A stretch of DNA of 64,000 bases, taken from Beijerinckiaceae bacterium. Its GTDB lineage: Bacteria > Pseudomonadota > Alphaproteobacteria > Rhizobiales > Beijerinckiaceae. How positions within the stretch are numbered: the first letter of the stretch is position 1; each line of letters opens with the position of its first letter. The stretch covers positions 1,026,110-1,090,109 of the forward strand of contig JALJOM010000003.1 of assembly GCA_024304885.1 (NCBI GenBank), written 5' to 3'. This document shows positions 27,182 through 37,000 of this stretch, in pieces. The notes under the pieces are model-generated. The model saw only the letters and a list, made by a program, of their open reading frames with translations, did no database searches and was not told the DNA's origin. The translations under genes were made by a program, and so were the position numbers.

Positions 27182-27594
27182 TCTCCTTTCGGGCTGAATT
27201 TCAGCGCGGTGCCGTTCATGCAATAGCGCAAGCCGGTCGGTTGCGGCCCGTCAGGGAAGACATGGCCGAGATGGGCGTCGCAGCGGGCACAGCGAATCTC
27301 GGTACGACGCATGAAATGTGACGTGTCCTCGTGCGGATCGAGCGCGCTCTCCGAGACGGGCGCATAGAAGCTCGGCCATCCAGTGCCGGACTCGAACTTC
27401 GTCTCGGCACCGAACAGCGGCTCGCCGCAGCAGACGCAAGAATAGAGCCCGGGCTTCTTCTCGTCCCAATAGGGGCCGGTGAAGGCCTGCTCGGTGCCGT
27501 GCTTGCGGGCGACCCAATATTGCTCCGGGGTGAGCTCCGCCTGCCATTCGGCATCGGTCTTCGTGATCTTGCCCTTCGCACGATCCTGGGTCAT
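27178..27594 (-). CDS. msrB: Peptide-methionine (R)-S-oxide reductase MsrB
   Basis: Repairs oxidised methionine in proteins. 138 residues, single MsrB domain: zinc cysteines C53/C56 and C102/C105, [11 protein letters not shown], and the catalytic RYCMN (C125) near the end. No signal peptide, so cytosolic. GAGGAG lies 7 bases before ATG 27594. Translationally coupled to the oligopeptidase B gene, which suggests a joint role in handling damaged protein (inference). Confidence 0.95.
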   Translation of the reverse strand: MTQDRAKGKITKTDAEWQAELTPEQYWVARKHGTEQAFTGPYWDEKKPGLYSCVCCGEPLFGAETKFESGTGWPSFYAPVSESALDPHEDTSHFMRRTEIRCARCDAHLGHVFPDGPQPTGLRYCMNGTALKFSPKGE

Positions 27595-27744
27595 GGCTCT
27601 ACTCCTCGGTGCTGGAAAATATGGCCCGTTCGCCCCTACCGCAAGCCGCGGGCCAGAACTGCCAACGTTCCGTCAAACGGAGGTCATGCCGCAAGGCCAT
27701 GCTTCGATTTCGGTCCGACCAGCATTTTTCGAGGAGCGAGCAGC

Positions 27745-28686
27745 GTGACCGCGACGAACGGCCGTGAGAAATACGAGGCCTTGATCAACCTCTCGCGGGA
27801 CTTGCCTCCCGTGCGGACCGCCGTCGTGCATCCCTGCGACGAGGGCTCGCTCGCGGGCGCGCTCGACGCCGCCGAGGCCGCGATCATCGCGCCGATCCTC
27901 GTCGGGCCGAAGGCGAAGATCGAGAAATTCGCTGCGCTGCTCGGGCGCGACATTTCCGCGATCCCGCTCGTCGATGTCCCGCACAGCCATGCCGCCGCGG
28001 AGAAGGCGATCGAGCTGGTGCGTGCGGGAAAGGCCGACGCGCTGATGAAGGGAAGCCTCCATACCGACGAGCTGATGTCGGAAGTGGTGCGCAAGGATAC
28101 CGGGATCCGCACCGAGCGACGGGTCAGCCATGTCTTCATCATGGACGTGCCGACCTACCACAAGCCGTTGTTCATCACCGATGCCGCGGTCAACATCTTC
28201 CCCACGCTCGACGACAAGGTGGACATCGTCCAGAATGCGATCGATCTCGCGACTGCGCTCGGCGTGGAGAGGCCGAAGGTCGCGATCCTGTCGGCGGCGG
28301 AGACCGTTACCTCGAAGATCCCGTCGACCATCGATGCCGCGGCGCTCTGCAAGATGGCCGACCGCGGCCAGATCAAGGGTGGGCTCCTCGACGGGCCGCT
28401 CGCTTTCGACAATGCGATCAGCGTCGTGGCGGCGAAGGTGAAGAACATCGAGTCCGACGTCGCGGGCGATGCCGATATCCTCGTCGTCCCGGATCTCGAG
28501 GCGGGCAACATGCTCGCCAAGGTGATCACCTTCCTCGCCGGTGCGGACGGGGCGGGCATCGTGCTCGGCGCGCGGGTGCCGATCGCGCTCACGAGCCGCG
28601 CCGACACGCCGCGCGCGCGGCTCGCGAGTTGCGCGGTGGCCGCGGTCTATGCGCATGCGAAGAGGCTGGCGGCAAAGCCTGCTTGA
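27745..28686 (+). CDS. Phosphate acetyl/butyryltransferase family protein
   Basis: 313 residues from GTG 27745, with GAGGAG 8 bases upstream. Transfers acyl groups between CoA and phosphate. Landmarks: PILVGPKAKIEKFAALLG, ADALMKGSLHTDELMSEVV, ITDAAVNIFPTLDDKVDIVQNAI, VAILSAAETVTSKIPST and ADILVVPDLEAGNMLAK. Length and motifs fit the single-domain phosphate acyltransferases often annotated as the second half of an enoyl-CoA hydratase/phosphate acetyltransferase. No acetate kinase gene follows, unlike many pta-ackA pairs, so acyl preference is undecided. Confidence 0.88.
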   Translation: MTATNGREKYEALINLSRDLPPVRTAVVHPCDEGSLAGALDAAEAAIIAPILVGPKAKIEKFAALLGRDISAIPLVDVPHSHAAAEKAIELVRAGKADALMKGSLHTDELMSEVVRKDTGIRTERRVSHVFIMDVPTYHKPLFITDAAVNIFPTLDDKVDIVQNAIDLATALGVERPKVAILSAAETVTSKIPSTIDAAALCKMADRGQIKGGLLDGPLAFDNAISVVAAKVKNIESDVAGDADILVVPDLEAGNMLAKVITFLAGADGAGIVLGARVPIALTSRADTPRARLASCAVAAVYAHAKRLAAKPA

Positions 28687-28732
28687 TCGGTCCGGGGCAA
28701 CAAGGGGTCATCCATGATCTGAAATCAGCCCA

Positions 28733-30451
28733 CTAATGTCCACCGTATCGAATCAATAGATATAATACACCACCTGCAAGAAATGCAAGAATAGCAAAGA
28801 TAATTCCCGTTATGATGATCGTAGTTTGTAACCCAATAATATTGACAATTAAAATAACTGTCGCAAAACCAGCGATGAATAGCCAGGCAATTCGGATGCG
28901 ATCGATTGTTCTGGTCGCACGCGTGCTCACTTTGAGCAATTTTTCGACAAATTCCGGGTCTCCGCCATAGCGCGTAGACCATTGCCGCCATTTCGGCATC
29001 GACTGAAGCCATCGGCTGCGTTCCGGGAGCCTTGGTCTTTGCCAGACGTACAATAGGTCCAAGACGTGCGACAACCAGATGTTTGTGAAGTACCAGCGTC
29101 GATTCTTTGCGTCCTCGAAGTCTCCGGCTTCCAGAGCAAGCAAGCTCCAGGCGATGCCGGCGTCGGTCTCGCGCTTCAGCCATCCCTCTGCCGGGGCGGC
29201 GATTTTTTTCCAGCAGCGGATCAAGGCTTCGTGGCTGATATCGATGATCGTCTCGTCCCCGATCTCGATCGAGGCGGGAGGCATCAGGAACGAGACACCG
29301 TCGGCGCGAAACGCGTCGATAATCGCTTTCAGCTCCTGTGGGCCGACATTCGAGACAGCCACGAGTTCACGGAATGACTGCGGTCTGCGAACGGCACGCC
29401 TCTGCGCGGTTTGCTCGATGAGCGCTCGAAACAGGTATTCGATTGCTCGCTTCTGCAAGTCGTCCTTGACGACGTTGTCCATCACCATGTCTGCATGCCA
29501 CGACAGCAAGTCCGCGAGGGAGCCGCGCGTCTCGAGCACGGCGGCATCGAGCTTGTTTTTGCCCTGGGCCCTTGTTGTTTCTTCCTCCCACAAAAGCATT
29601 AGCCCGTGCTGGATGAGCGGCAGCTCGTCCTCTCGGCCGCGGACCTCGGCAATCAGGCGCTCGGCGAGGTCGAGCGTCACGTCGCCGCCGTAGATTTGCG
29701 CCGGTCGGCGGATCGCTCTGAGAAGCCCCTCACGGCTCATGCGCGGCACGAGATATTGTGTCCGATTGATGGCCTCGGCGAGACCGTCGAATCGGGCACA
29801 ATCGGCGAGGAATTCGGAGCGCATGGTGATAACGACGCGAATGTCGACGTCGTGTTCGCTGACCGTGGGTCGTGGTGCCGGAGGGCCGAGCAGCTCACCG
29901 CCAGGCTCGATTGCTCCGACCACCAAGTCGATGAAAAGCTCGGCCTCCTCGCGGCTGACCTCGCGCTCGAATCGAAACAATTCCTCGAATTGATCGACGA
30001 GGATGCAGAGTCTCTTGCCGGCGAGTCCTTCGATCTCGCCCGCGACCGAGGCGAAGGTTGCATCTCGTCTGTTGCAGATGCGGGTGATCTCGTCGATGCG
30101 CTCGTTGTCGTTTGCACGGCCTTCGAGCCGCGCGAATTCCGTCGCGAGGTTCCACAATGGACCATTGGATGGACGCATCGTGCATGTCGCCCACGACACG
30201 CCATGGCTAAGGTGCTGGCGCTCGAGCTTGGGCAGCACGCCCGCCCGTACCAGAGAGGATTTCCCGCAACCCGAAGCTCCGTGGATGAAGACGAGCCGCT
30301 GCGATGCCAGACGCTCGATGATGTCGTCGATCATATTCTCGCGGCCGAAGAAGATCATCCATTCGTCGGCCTCGAAGGGCCGTAGTCCTGGATAGGGGCG
30401 CGCCGGCAACGTCAACGGGGACGGCTTCGCCGAAACGGTCGCGAGCGTCAT
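28733..30451 (-). CDS. nSTAND-type NTPase with C-terminal membrane helices, partner of the TIR protein
   Basis: 572 residues. It opens with PYPGLRPFEADEWMIFFGREN (about 20-39), the hallmark entry of the STAND 'nSTAND1' NTPases. Walker A GASGCGKS (58-65), Walker B LCILVDQFEELF (148-159), and SHEALIRCWKKI (about residue 430) in the winged-helix region follow. In most relatives WD40 repeats come next; here a short linker (YGGDPEFVEKLL) leads to two hydrophobic helices (about 517-568) and the end. The last ~230 bases of the gene are markedly AT-rich against the GC-rich genome. ATG 30451 overlaps the TIR gene stop (ATGA). Inference: a membrane-bound switch that senses a trigger and controls the TIR effector. 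Confidence 0.85.
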   Translation of the reverse strand: MTLATVSAKPSPLTLPARPYPGLRPFEADEWMIFFGRENMIDDIIERLASQRLVFIHGASGCGKSSLVRAGVLPKLERQHLSHGVSWATCTMRPSNGPLWNLATEFARLEGRANDNERIDEITRICNRRDATFASVAGEIEGLAGKRLCILVDQFEELFRFEREVSREEAELFIDLVVGAIEPGGELLGPPAPRPTVSEHDVDIRVVITMRSEFLADCARFDGLAEAINRTQYLVPRMSREGLLRAIRRPAQIYGGDVTLDLAERLIAEVRGREDELPLIQHGLMLLWEEETTRAQGKNKLDAAVLETRGSLADLLSWHADMVMDNVVKDDLQKRAIEYLFRALIEQTAQRRAVRRPQSFRELVAVSNVGPQELKAIIDAFRADGVSFLMPPASIEIGDETIIDISHEALIRCWKKIAAPAEGWLKRETDAGIAWSLLALEAGDFEDAKNRRWYFTNIWLSHVLDLLYVWQRPRLPERSRWLQSMPKWRQWSTRYGGDPEFVEKLLKVSTRATRTIDRIRIAWLFIAGFATVILIVNIIGLQTTIIITGIIFAILAFLAGGVLYLLIRYGGH

Positions 30452-31509
30452 GGCTGAGCCTCCATGGACGCGAGGCTGGCTTTGTCCAGCCAGTGCCGAA
30501 ACTCGCCGGTCCAAGCTTGGTCGCGCAAATCGAACCGCTCGACGCCAAAAGCGGAAAAGATTTCCGGTAGATCTCTTCCGGTTTGGTCGAGCACGGCGCA
30601 AGGGAGGTCGGCGCCGCCGCGTTGCTCCTGCATTTGCTCGCGTTCGCGCGTGACGATATCCGCGAGGGCGTTGTCGAGTTTCTTGTCGTTTTCGGCGCGG
30701 ACCAGGGCCAGAGCGTCGCAGTCCTTGGCGGCTTTGATGCGAAGCTTGCTCTCGAGGGTCCAGTCGGGCAGTTCCTTGCTGAGAGAAATCGGGAGGCTGA
30801 TCGGTTTCAGTCCGTCTCGTGAGAGATAGGTCGAGACATCCTCGCAAATGGGAGCATCCTCGGGACGCGCATGGAGATAAATTCGTCGCGTTCCGTCAGG
30901 ACTGCGCCGAGCCGGTTTCTGTGTCACGACCCGCGCCTTCTCGCGCTCGCGCAACTCGCGGAGTCGTTTCATGAGTGTCGTTCGCAGCGTTCCCAGGCAC
31001 TGCAAGTACTCCTTTCTTTCCGCATCGCTTCCCGCCCAGCAAAACGGTGCATCGTTTTCCGGGTGATGAAAGGCGAAGCCGAGCGGCGCAAATCCGCGTT
31101 CGTCGCGCAAGAAATCCGGCCATTTCCCCGTATCGGTCCGCACGGCACGAATGATGAAGACCCGCTCCGGGTCGCGTGCGCGATCCTGGATTTGCTCTTT
31201 GAACCAGGACAGCTCGTCACCGCACCACCGCGATTTCAGGTAATGCGGTGACATGACGATGAATAGTATCGCAGAGGATTTCACTCTTGCTTTCAGCTCG
31301 GGTGTCAGCAGTTGTGTGGGATCTAGTTTCTCGTCACGCCAGATCGCGAGTTCTTCGAATTCCGGATCGATCGCAAGGATATGTTCTTCGAGCTCGTTCA
31401 GGAGGCCGGAGGTCCAGCTCTTGAGGACGGAGGTCCCTTTGCCGTGGGGGTCGCCGTGCGAATAGCTGACGAAAACGTCGTGCTCGAAATAAGGTGAGAG
31501 GTAACCCAT
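30448..31509 (-). CDS. TIR-domain protein with a second TIR-like domain
   Basis: 353 residues from ATG 31509 (a TTG five codons upstream is a less likely start). N-terminal TIR domain (about 8-135): HDVFVSYSHGD, IWRDEKLDPTQ, SSAILFIVMSPHYLKSRWCGDEL. The WCxxE motif supplies Glu99, the catalytic residue of NAD-cleaving TIR domains. After a charged linker, residues 208-347 look like a second TIR-fold unit (RRIYLHARPEDAPICEDVSTYL, ALALVRAEN) without an obvious catalytic Glu. First gene of the pair with the STAND NTPase. Known: bacterial TIRs serve in Thoeris, TIR-STAND and TIR-SAVED type immunity. Inference: NADase effector or signal producer. Confidence 0.85.
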   Translation of the reverse strand: MGYLSPYFEHDVFVSYSHGDPHGKGTSVLKSWTSGLLNELEEHILAIDPEFEELAIWRDEKLDPTQLLTPELKARVKSSAILFIVMSPHYLKSRWCGDELSWFKEQIQDRARDPERVFIIRAVRTDTGKWPDFLRDERGFAPLGFAFHHPENDAPFCWAGSDAERKEYLQCLGTLRTTLMKRLRELREREKARVVTQKPARRSPDGTRRIYLHARPEDAPICEDVSTYLSRDGLKPISLPISLSKELPDWTLESKLRIKAAKDCDALALVRAENDKKLDNALADIVTREREQMQEQRGGADLPCAVLDQTGRDLPEIFSAFGVERFDLRDQAWTGEFRHWLDKASLASMEAQP

Positions 31510-31875
31510 GATTGTCTCGGGCAAGCAGCGGAGGTTTGGTGACGAACGGATGAAATCCTATCTCGAGCGCCTGCAGATGCAACCTTTTGCCTCGCGGAGT
31601 TGCCGGGCAACGCTCCGCGGATGTGATTTCCGGCCTCGACCGTCTCTATCGTCGGTCCGAGCACGTCGGGCCGTAGACTTTTCGGAGCTCCGAGCTTCAT
31701 AGGGATTGTACCCGATGCACTACACGCCGACGGGCAGCCGCCCATAGGACGGACAATGTGGCGGTAATTCGGTTGATCGACACGTGTCCTTCCGGCATGG
31801 TTCAAGGCGGCATCGGGCAGGATTTCCTCACGACGAGGCTCAGTCCGACGGATCGCGCATGCTCGGGGGGATGGG
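31510..31875. other. Intergenic region upstream of the TIR operon
   Basis: About 365 bases with no supported gene. It should hold the TIR-operon promoter (minus strand) and that of the secreted-protein gene (plus strand). No repeat ends, terminator or integration site could be recognised. Confidence 0.5.
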
Positions 31876-32262
31876 ATGATGGAATTGGACTATAGAGCTT
31901 GCCGTTCGATTGCCGCCGCCACTGGACTGATTGCTGCCTTCGCCGCATTCGCAGCACCACGCGCCGCGGCCCAAACGTCAGCACTCGATCTCACCTGCAG
32001 CGGGAACAGCTTCTCGAAGGTGGGCGACCCATTTCCGAACACGGAGACGGTTTCTTTCGTGACGGACGGCAAGGCACTCGTGATGCTCGGCCTGCCGTGG
32101 TTGGACAAGCCGACGAAGGCGCGCGTCGTCTCGCGCAATCCGATCCAGTTGAGGTTCGCGGCGGGTGGCGTGATTGGCGAATATTTCAACTTTACCGGGG
32201 ATTTGTTCCTCATCCACGAGGACGGCCGCTTCACGAGGCTCGTCTGCAAGCCGAAGGCGTGA
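31876..32262 (+). CDS. Small secreted hypothetical protein
   Basis: 128 residues (ATG 31876 or the adjacent ATG 31879; a G-rich ribosome site precedes). Signal peptide about 1-33 (GLIAAFAAFAAPRAAAQ). The mature part has two cysteines (LTCSG and LVCKP), probably one disulfide, and a beta-rich pattern (VSFVTDGKALVML, RFAAGGVIGEYFNFTGDLFLIHEDGRF). It resembles short lipocalin-like or PepSY-like periplasmic proteins only in outline; no family assigned. Convergent with the outer-membrane factor gene. Confidence 0.7.
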   Translation: MMELDYRACRSIAAATGLIAAFAAFAAPRAAAQTSALDLTCSGNSFSKVGDPFPNTETVSFVTDGKALVMLGLPWLDKPTKARVVSRNPIQLRFAAGGVIGEYFNFTGDLFLIHEDGRFTRLVCKPKA

Positions 32263-32321
32263 GCTGACGGCTCGATGGCCCCGGTCACTTCCCGCGCGGC
32301 CCCGGTTCGGCGGCCGATGAC

Positions 32322-33809
32322 CTACAAGTCTTTCTCGACCGGCGGAAGCAGGGCCACGCGGTTCCACCAGCCGCCGCCGAGCGCATGGAACAGGGCGACC
32401 GTATCGGCGAGGCGGGCGGCCTTCGCATCGACGAGCGCGAGCGAGGTCTGCAGAAAGGCCTGCTGCGCCACGAGCAGGATCGGGATGCTGGCCTGGCCCT
32501 GCTCGACCTGCTGGCGAATGAGATCGATGTTTTGCGACGCCGATCGCTCGGCGGCAGTGGCGGCCTCCATCGCGCGGGCATCCGCCTGCAGCGCCCTGAG
32601 CACGTCGGCCACGTTCCGGAAGGCGGCCAGAACGGTGCTGCGATATTGGGCGAGCGCCTGAAGGGTCGCCTCCTCGGCCGCACGCTGGCGGCTCTCGAGC
32701 GTCTCGGCGTCGAACACGGTCTGCGCGACCGAGCCCGCGATCAGTGCCGCCGCAGTCCCCGGCGTGAACAATTGGGCGATGCTGAGCCCGGTGACGCCAG
32801 CGCTGCCCGCAATCGTGACCTGCGGCAAGCGATTGGCGATCGCGACACCGATCTGCGCGTTCACGGCGTGGAGGTTCGCTTCCGCAGCGCGGATATCCGG
32901 GCGCTGGCGCACGAGGTCGCCGGGCAGGCTGAGCGGTAGCCGGCGCGGCAGGCTGAATGCGGCGAAGCGGAAGGTCGCGACGCCGGCCTCGTTCGGGAAG
33001 CGTCCGGTGAGGAAGGCGAGGAGATGGCGCTGCTGAGCGAGTTGGCGCTCGAGCGGCGGGAGGAGAAGCCGCGCCTGGGCGACCGCGGTCTCCTGCGAAA
33101 CGACGTCGGGAAGCGCGATCTGGCCCTGCTCGTTCTGCTTGCGCAGGATGTCGAGCAATTGGCTCTGCAGCTCGATGATGCGCCGTGTCGCTGCGATCTG
33201 CCCGTCGAGCCTCGCCTCCTCGATCGCAGCAAGCGCGATCGAGGAGGCGAGAGTGAGATAGAGTGCCTCGCGCTCGAAGGCCGCGAGCTCCACTCGTGCG
33301 ACTGTCGATTCGAGTGCGCGTCGTGTCCCGCCCCACACGTCGGGCACGAAGGCGACCGTGACTTGAGGCGTGTAGAGACTGTAGACCGAGGCCCCTGTGG
33401 CGGCATTGGTATCGACAGCCTTGTAGGGTGTCACCGTGCGGCTGGCATCGAAGCCCGCGGTGACGATCGGGAACAAGGCGCCGCGCTGGGCGCGGGCATT
33501 GGCCTGCGCCACACGCACCGCCGCCTCGGCCGCGCGCAAATCCTGGTTGTGCGCGATCCCGTCCTGGACGAGGCGGTCGAGCGCGGGCGAGCGGAACAGC
33601 TCCCACCAATTGGCGGAGATGTCCGCGCCATGGGCGATCGTGCGGCCGGGCACGCTTTCCTCGGCCTTGGCTGACCGGCCCGTTCCGGGCAGGTACGAGG
33701 CGACGGCGGGCGGCTCCGGAGGCTGGAAATCAGGCCCGACAGCGCATCCCGCGGGCAGGAGCGCCGCGATCGCGACGCCGCCGAGTCGCCGCCGAAAGTG
33801 TCTCGCCAT
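32322..33809 (-). CDS. RND efflux outer-membrane lipoprotein (NodT/OprM family)
   Basis: 495 residues. Signal peptide with lipobox LPAGC (Cys22), so a lipid-anchored trimeric outer-membrane channel. NWWELFRSPALDRLV and the two OEP domains (about 65-260 and 280-485), with PDVWGGTRRALES, RQRPDIRAAEANLHA and GLSIAQLFTPG, are typical of CmeC/OprM/NodT. It lies downstream of the RND pump and adaptor on the same strand, separated from the pump by 195 bases holding a dispersed repeat. Together they form a tripartite metal-efflux system. Confidence 0.93.
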   Translation of the reverse strand: MARHFRRRLGGVAIAALLPAGCAVGPDFQPPEPPAVASYLPGTGRSAKAEESVPGRTIAHGADISANWWELFRSPALDRLVQDGIAHNQDLRAAEAAVRVAQANARAQRGALFPIVTAGFDASRTVTPYKAVDTNAATGASVYSLYTPQVTVAFVPDVWGGTRRALESTVARVELAAFEREALYLTLASSIALAAIEEARLDGQIAATRRIIELQSQLLDILRKQNEQGQIALPDVVSQETAVAQARLLLPPLERQLAQQRHLLAFLTGRFPNEAGVATFRFAAFSLPRRLPLSLPGDLVRQRPDIRAAEANLHAVNAQIGVAIANRLPQVTIAGSAGVTGLSIAQLFTPGTAAALIAGSVAQTVFDAETLESRQRAAEEATLQALAQYRSTVLAAFRNVADVLRALQADARAMEAATAAERSASQNIDLIRQQVEQGQASIPILLVAQQAFLQTSLALVDAKAARLADTVALFHALGGGWWNRVALLPPVEKDL

Positions 33810-33842
33810 GACTTCCCGTCTCCCCTCGCTCGACCGGAGCTA

Positions 33843-33958
33843 GATCACGATGACCTTGGATCGAATCGACCCAAGGTCATGAAACGTGATCGATTCCAAA
33901 CGTCTAGAGCGGGATGCGGGTGGAAAGCCGCTGAACGCTTTTGCTCATCCCGCTCTGA
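33843..33958. repeat. Dispersed intergenic repeat, family B, copy 1
   Basis: About 115 bases. It begins with GATCACGATGACCTTGGATC, continues through a dyad (CCTTGG...CCAAGG) and CGTGATCGATTCCA, and ends in a larger inverted repeat, GAGCGGGATG...CATCCCGCTC, that could form a hairpin. The copy at 44532-44679 has the same blocks. It lies between the RND pump and the outer-membrane factor gene and may act as a transcription attenuator. Confidence 0.8.
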
Positions 33959-34004
33959 GCGACCGTGCCAGGAAAGTCCGGGCGATTTCGTGTCCTTCTC
34001 GAGA

Positions 34005-37000
34005 TTATTCCACAGGCGCGAGCGCGGCATCCGCACGCACCGCAGGGGATTTGCGTCGAGAAAAGAGCGAAATCAGGACGGGAAACAGGATCAGGACCAG
34101 CGCCGGGGCCAATAGGATCCCTCCGACGACGACGAGGGCGAGGGGACGCTGGACTTGCGATCCGATCGCCGTCGAGAAAGCCGCCGGCAGCAAGCCGACG
34201 CATGCCGCGCAGCAGGTCATCATGACCGGACGGAAGCGGGTCTTGCACGCCTGCAGGATCGAGGTTTCCCGTTCCACGCCGTCGTCGATCAGCTGATTGA
34301 CATAGGAGAGGAGAATGATTCCCTCCATGACCGAGATGCCGAACAGAGCGATGAAGCCGATTGCCGCCGAGACGCTGAACGGCGTGTGTGTCAGCACGAG
34401 GGCGAATATGCCGCCGATCACGGCCATCGGGATGACGCTGAGCCCGAGCAGCATATCCACGACCGAGGCGAAATGGATGTAGAGCAGCATGCCGATCAGC
34501 ACGATCGTCAACGGCACGATGACCTCGAGGCGGGCGAGCGCATCCTGGAGGCTTCCGAAGGACCCCGCCCACTCGAGCCGATAGCCCGCGGGCAAGTGCA
34601 CCTCCTCCGCGATGCGACGCTGCGCCTCGTAGATGGTGCTGCCGAGGTCGCGTCCGCGAACGCTGAACCTCACGGGGACATATCGCTGCTGTTGCTCGCG
34701 GTAGATGAAGGAGGCACCCGATACCATGCGGACGTCAGCGAGCTCCTTCAGGGGAATTTGCGTGACCTTGTTGGTGGTGGGATCCTGGACGCCGATCGCG
34801 AGATTGCTGATCGCCTCGACGTTCTCGCGATATTTCGGCGCCAGACGCACGACGATCGGAAAATGGCGATCGCTGCCGTCCTCGTAGAGGTCGCCGGCGG
34901 CCTGGCCCCCGATCGCCGCTTGGATCGCCGAATTGACGTCACCCGGCGTGAGGCCGTAGCGGCCGGCGGCGATTCGATCGACGACGATGCGGACGGTCGG
35001 CTGGCCGAGCGAGGTATAGACCGTCAAATCCGCGACGCCGGGAATGGTGGACATCACCGCCTTGATCTTGTTGCCGATCTCGGTGAGCGTCTCGAGATTT
35101 CCGCCGAAGATCTTCAGAGAGTTCTCGCCCTTGACCCCGGAAATGGCTTCCTGGACGTTGTCGGAGATCGCTTGGGAAAAGCTGAACTCGACGCCGGGAA
35201 AGGAATCGTTCAGCCTCTGCGACAGAATGCTCGTCAGCTTTTCCTTGTCGACACCTTGCGGCCATTCTTCTCGAGGCTTGAGCGGAGCGAAGAATTCCGC
35301 GTTGAAAAATCCGATCGGGTCGGTCCCGTCGTCGGGACGCCCCTGGTGGGACGCGACGGTGATCACCTCGGGATAGCTCTGGATGACCCGCCTTATCTTG
35401 TTGACGGTCTCGTTGCCCGCCTCGAGCGAGATCGAAGGCGGCATGGTGGCGCGGATCCAGAGATTACCTTCCTCGAGGGTCGGCAGGAACTCGAGCCCCA
35501 GGGAATGCCCGGCCAGGACCGCAACCGCGAACAGGACCGCGGCGCAAGCTATCGTGGTGACCTTGCGGTCGAACGCATAATCCAGCAGGCGACCGTAACC
35601 ATCGCTCATCCACTTCACCATCCGCGTTTCCCCATGCTCGATCCTGTCCGGAAGCAGATAGGAGCTCAGAGCAGGGGCGACCGTGAAAGTGGCGAGCAAC
35701 CCCCCTGCGAGAGCGTAGGCATAGGTCTTGGACATCGGGCCGAAGATATGGCCCTCTACACCGCTCAGCGTGAACAGGGGGATGAATCCAGCGATGATGA
35801 TCATCGCCGAAAACAGGATCGCGTTGTCCACCTCGCTCGCGGCCCGGTAGATGATCCCACGCTTCCGGTCGAACCCGGCAGGGACACGCAAATGGGTCAC
35901 ATATTGGCCGTTCGCATGCCCCGTCGCCTCGGCGAGGTGACGAAAGATATTCTCCACCATGACGACGGTCGCATCGATGATGAGACCGAAATCGATCGCA
36001 CCGATCGACAAGAGGTTCGCGGATTCGTCGCGGAGCACCATGATGGTGATCGCGAAGAAGAAGGCGAAGGGGATCGACGACGACACGATGATCGCGCTGC
36101 GCAGGTCACCGAGGAAGAGCCATTGGACGAAGAAGACGAGCACGATCCCGAACAGGACATTGTGCACGACGGTATGGGTCGTGATCTTGATCAGGTCGCT
36201 GCGATCGTAGATTCGCTCGATATAGACGCCGGGCGGCAGGACTCCCGTAGAATTGATAAGCGCGACCGCCGCCTTGACCGCCTCGATGGTCGGCGTGCTT
36301 TCCGCCCCACGACGCATCAGGACGATACCCTCGACAATATCGTCGTCGTCGGCTAGGCCGATGATCCCGAGCCGCGGCTCGTGGCCGACGATCACCTCGC
36401 CGATGTCGCTGACACGGACAGGATTTCCCTCGACTTGCGTCACCATCGTGTCGCGGATGTTGTCGATCGAATGGATCAAGCCGACGCCGCGCACCACCGC
36501 GGATTGCATCCCGGAGTTGATGGTTTGGCCTCCGACATTGATATTGCTCTTGTTGAGCGTGTCGATCAGCTGCGGCAGGGTCAGGCCGAAGGCGACGAGC
36601 TTCTCGAAATCGACCCGAATCTCGAAGGTCTTCGTCTTGCCTCCGAAGCTGGTCACGTCGATGACCCCCGGTACGGCACGCAGTCGGCGCTTCACGACCC
36701 AGTCTTGAAGCGTCTTGAGGTCCATCACGCTGTAGCCGTGGGGGCCCTTGAGCTGGTAGCGATAGATTTCGCCTACCGGGCTCCAGGGCGAGATCGTCGG
36801 CTGCGCCTGGCTTGCCAGCGGGGGCATTTGGCTGAGCAAGTTCAAGATCTTCTGGGTAGCTTCGTCATAGGTGAGGTCGTAGGTGAACTGCATCTTGATG
36901 TCGGACAGGCCGAACATCGAGCTCGATCGCATCACCTTCATGAAGGGTGCCGTCGAGACGGCGGTCTCGATGGGGATCGTGACATAGCGCTCCATCTCCT

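Noticed and set aside
28733-30451. Assignment as a WD40-repeat STAND protein
   Set aside because: No GH...WD repeats follow the NTPase; two membrane helices end the protein.
28733-31509. Thoeris (ThsA/ThsB) system
   Set aside because: ThsA has SIR2 and SLOG domains; neither is present, and the partner here is a STAND NTPase.
34155-36356. 733-codon plus-strand frame opposite the RND pump
   Set aside because: Antisense shadow with highly charged composition; the pump is unambiguous.
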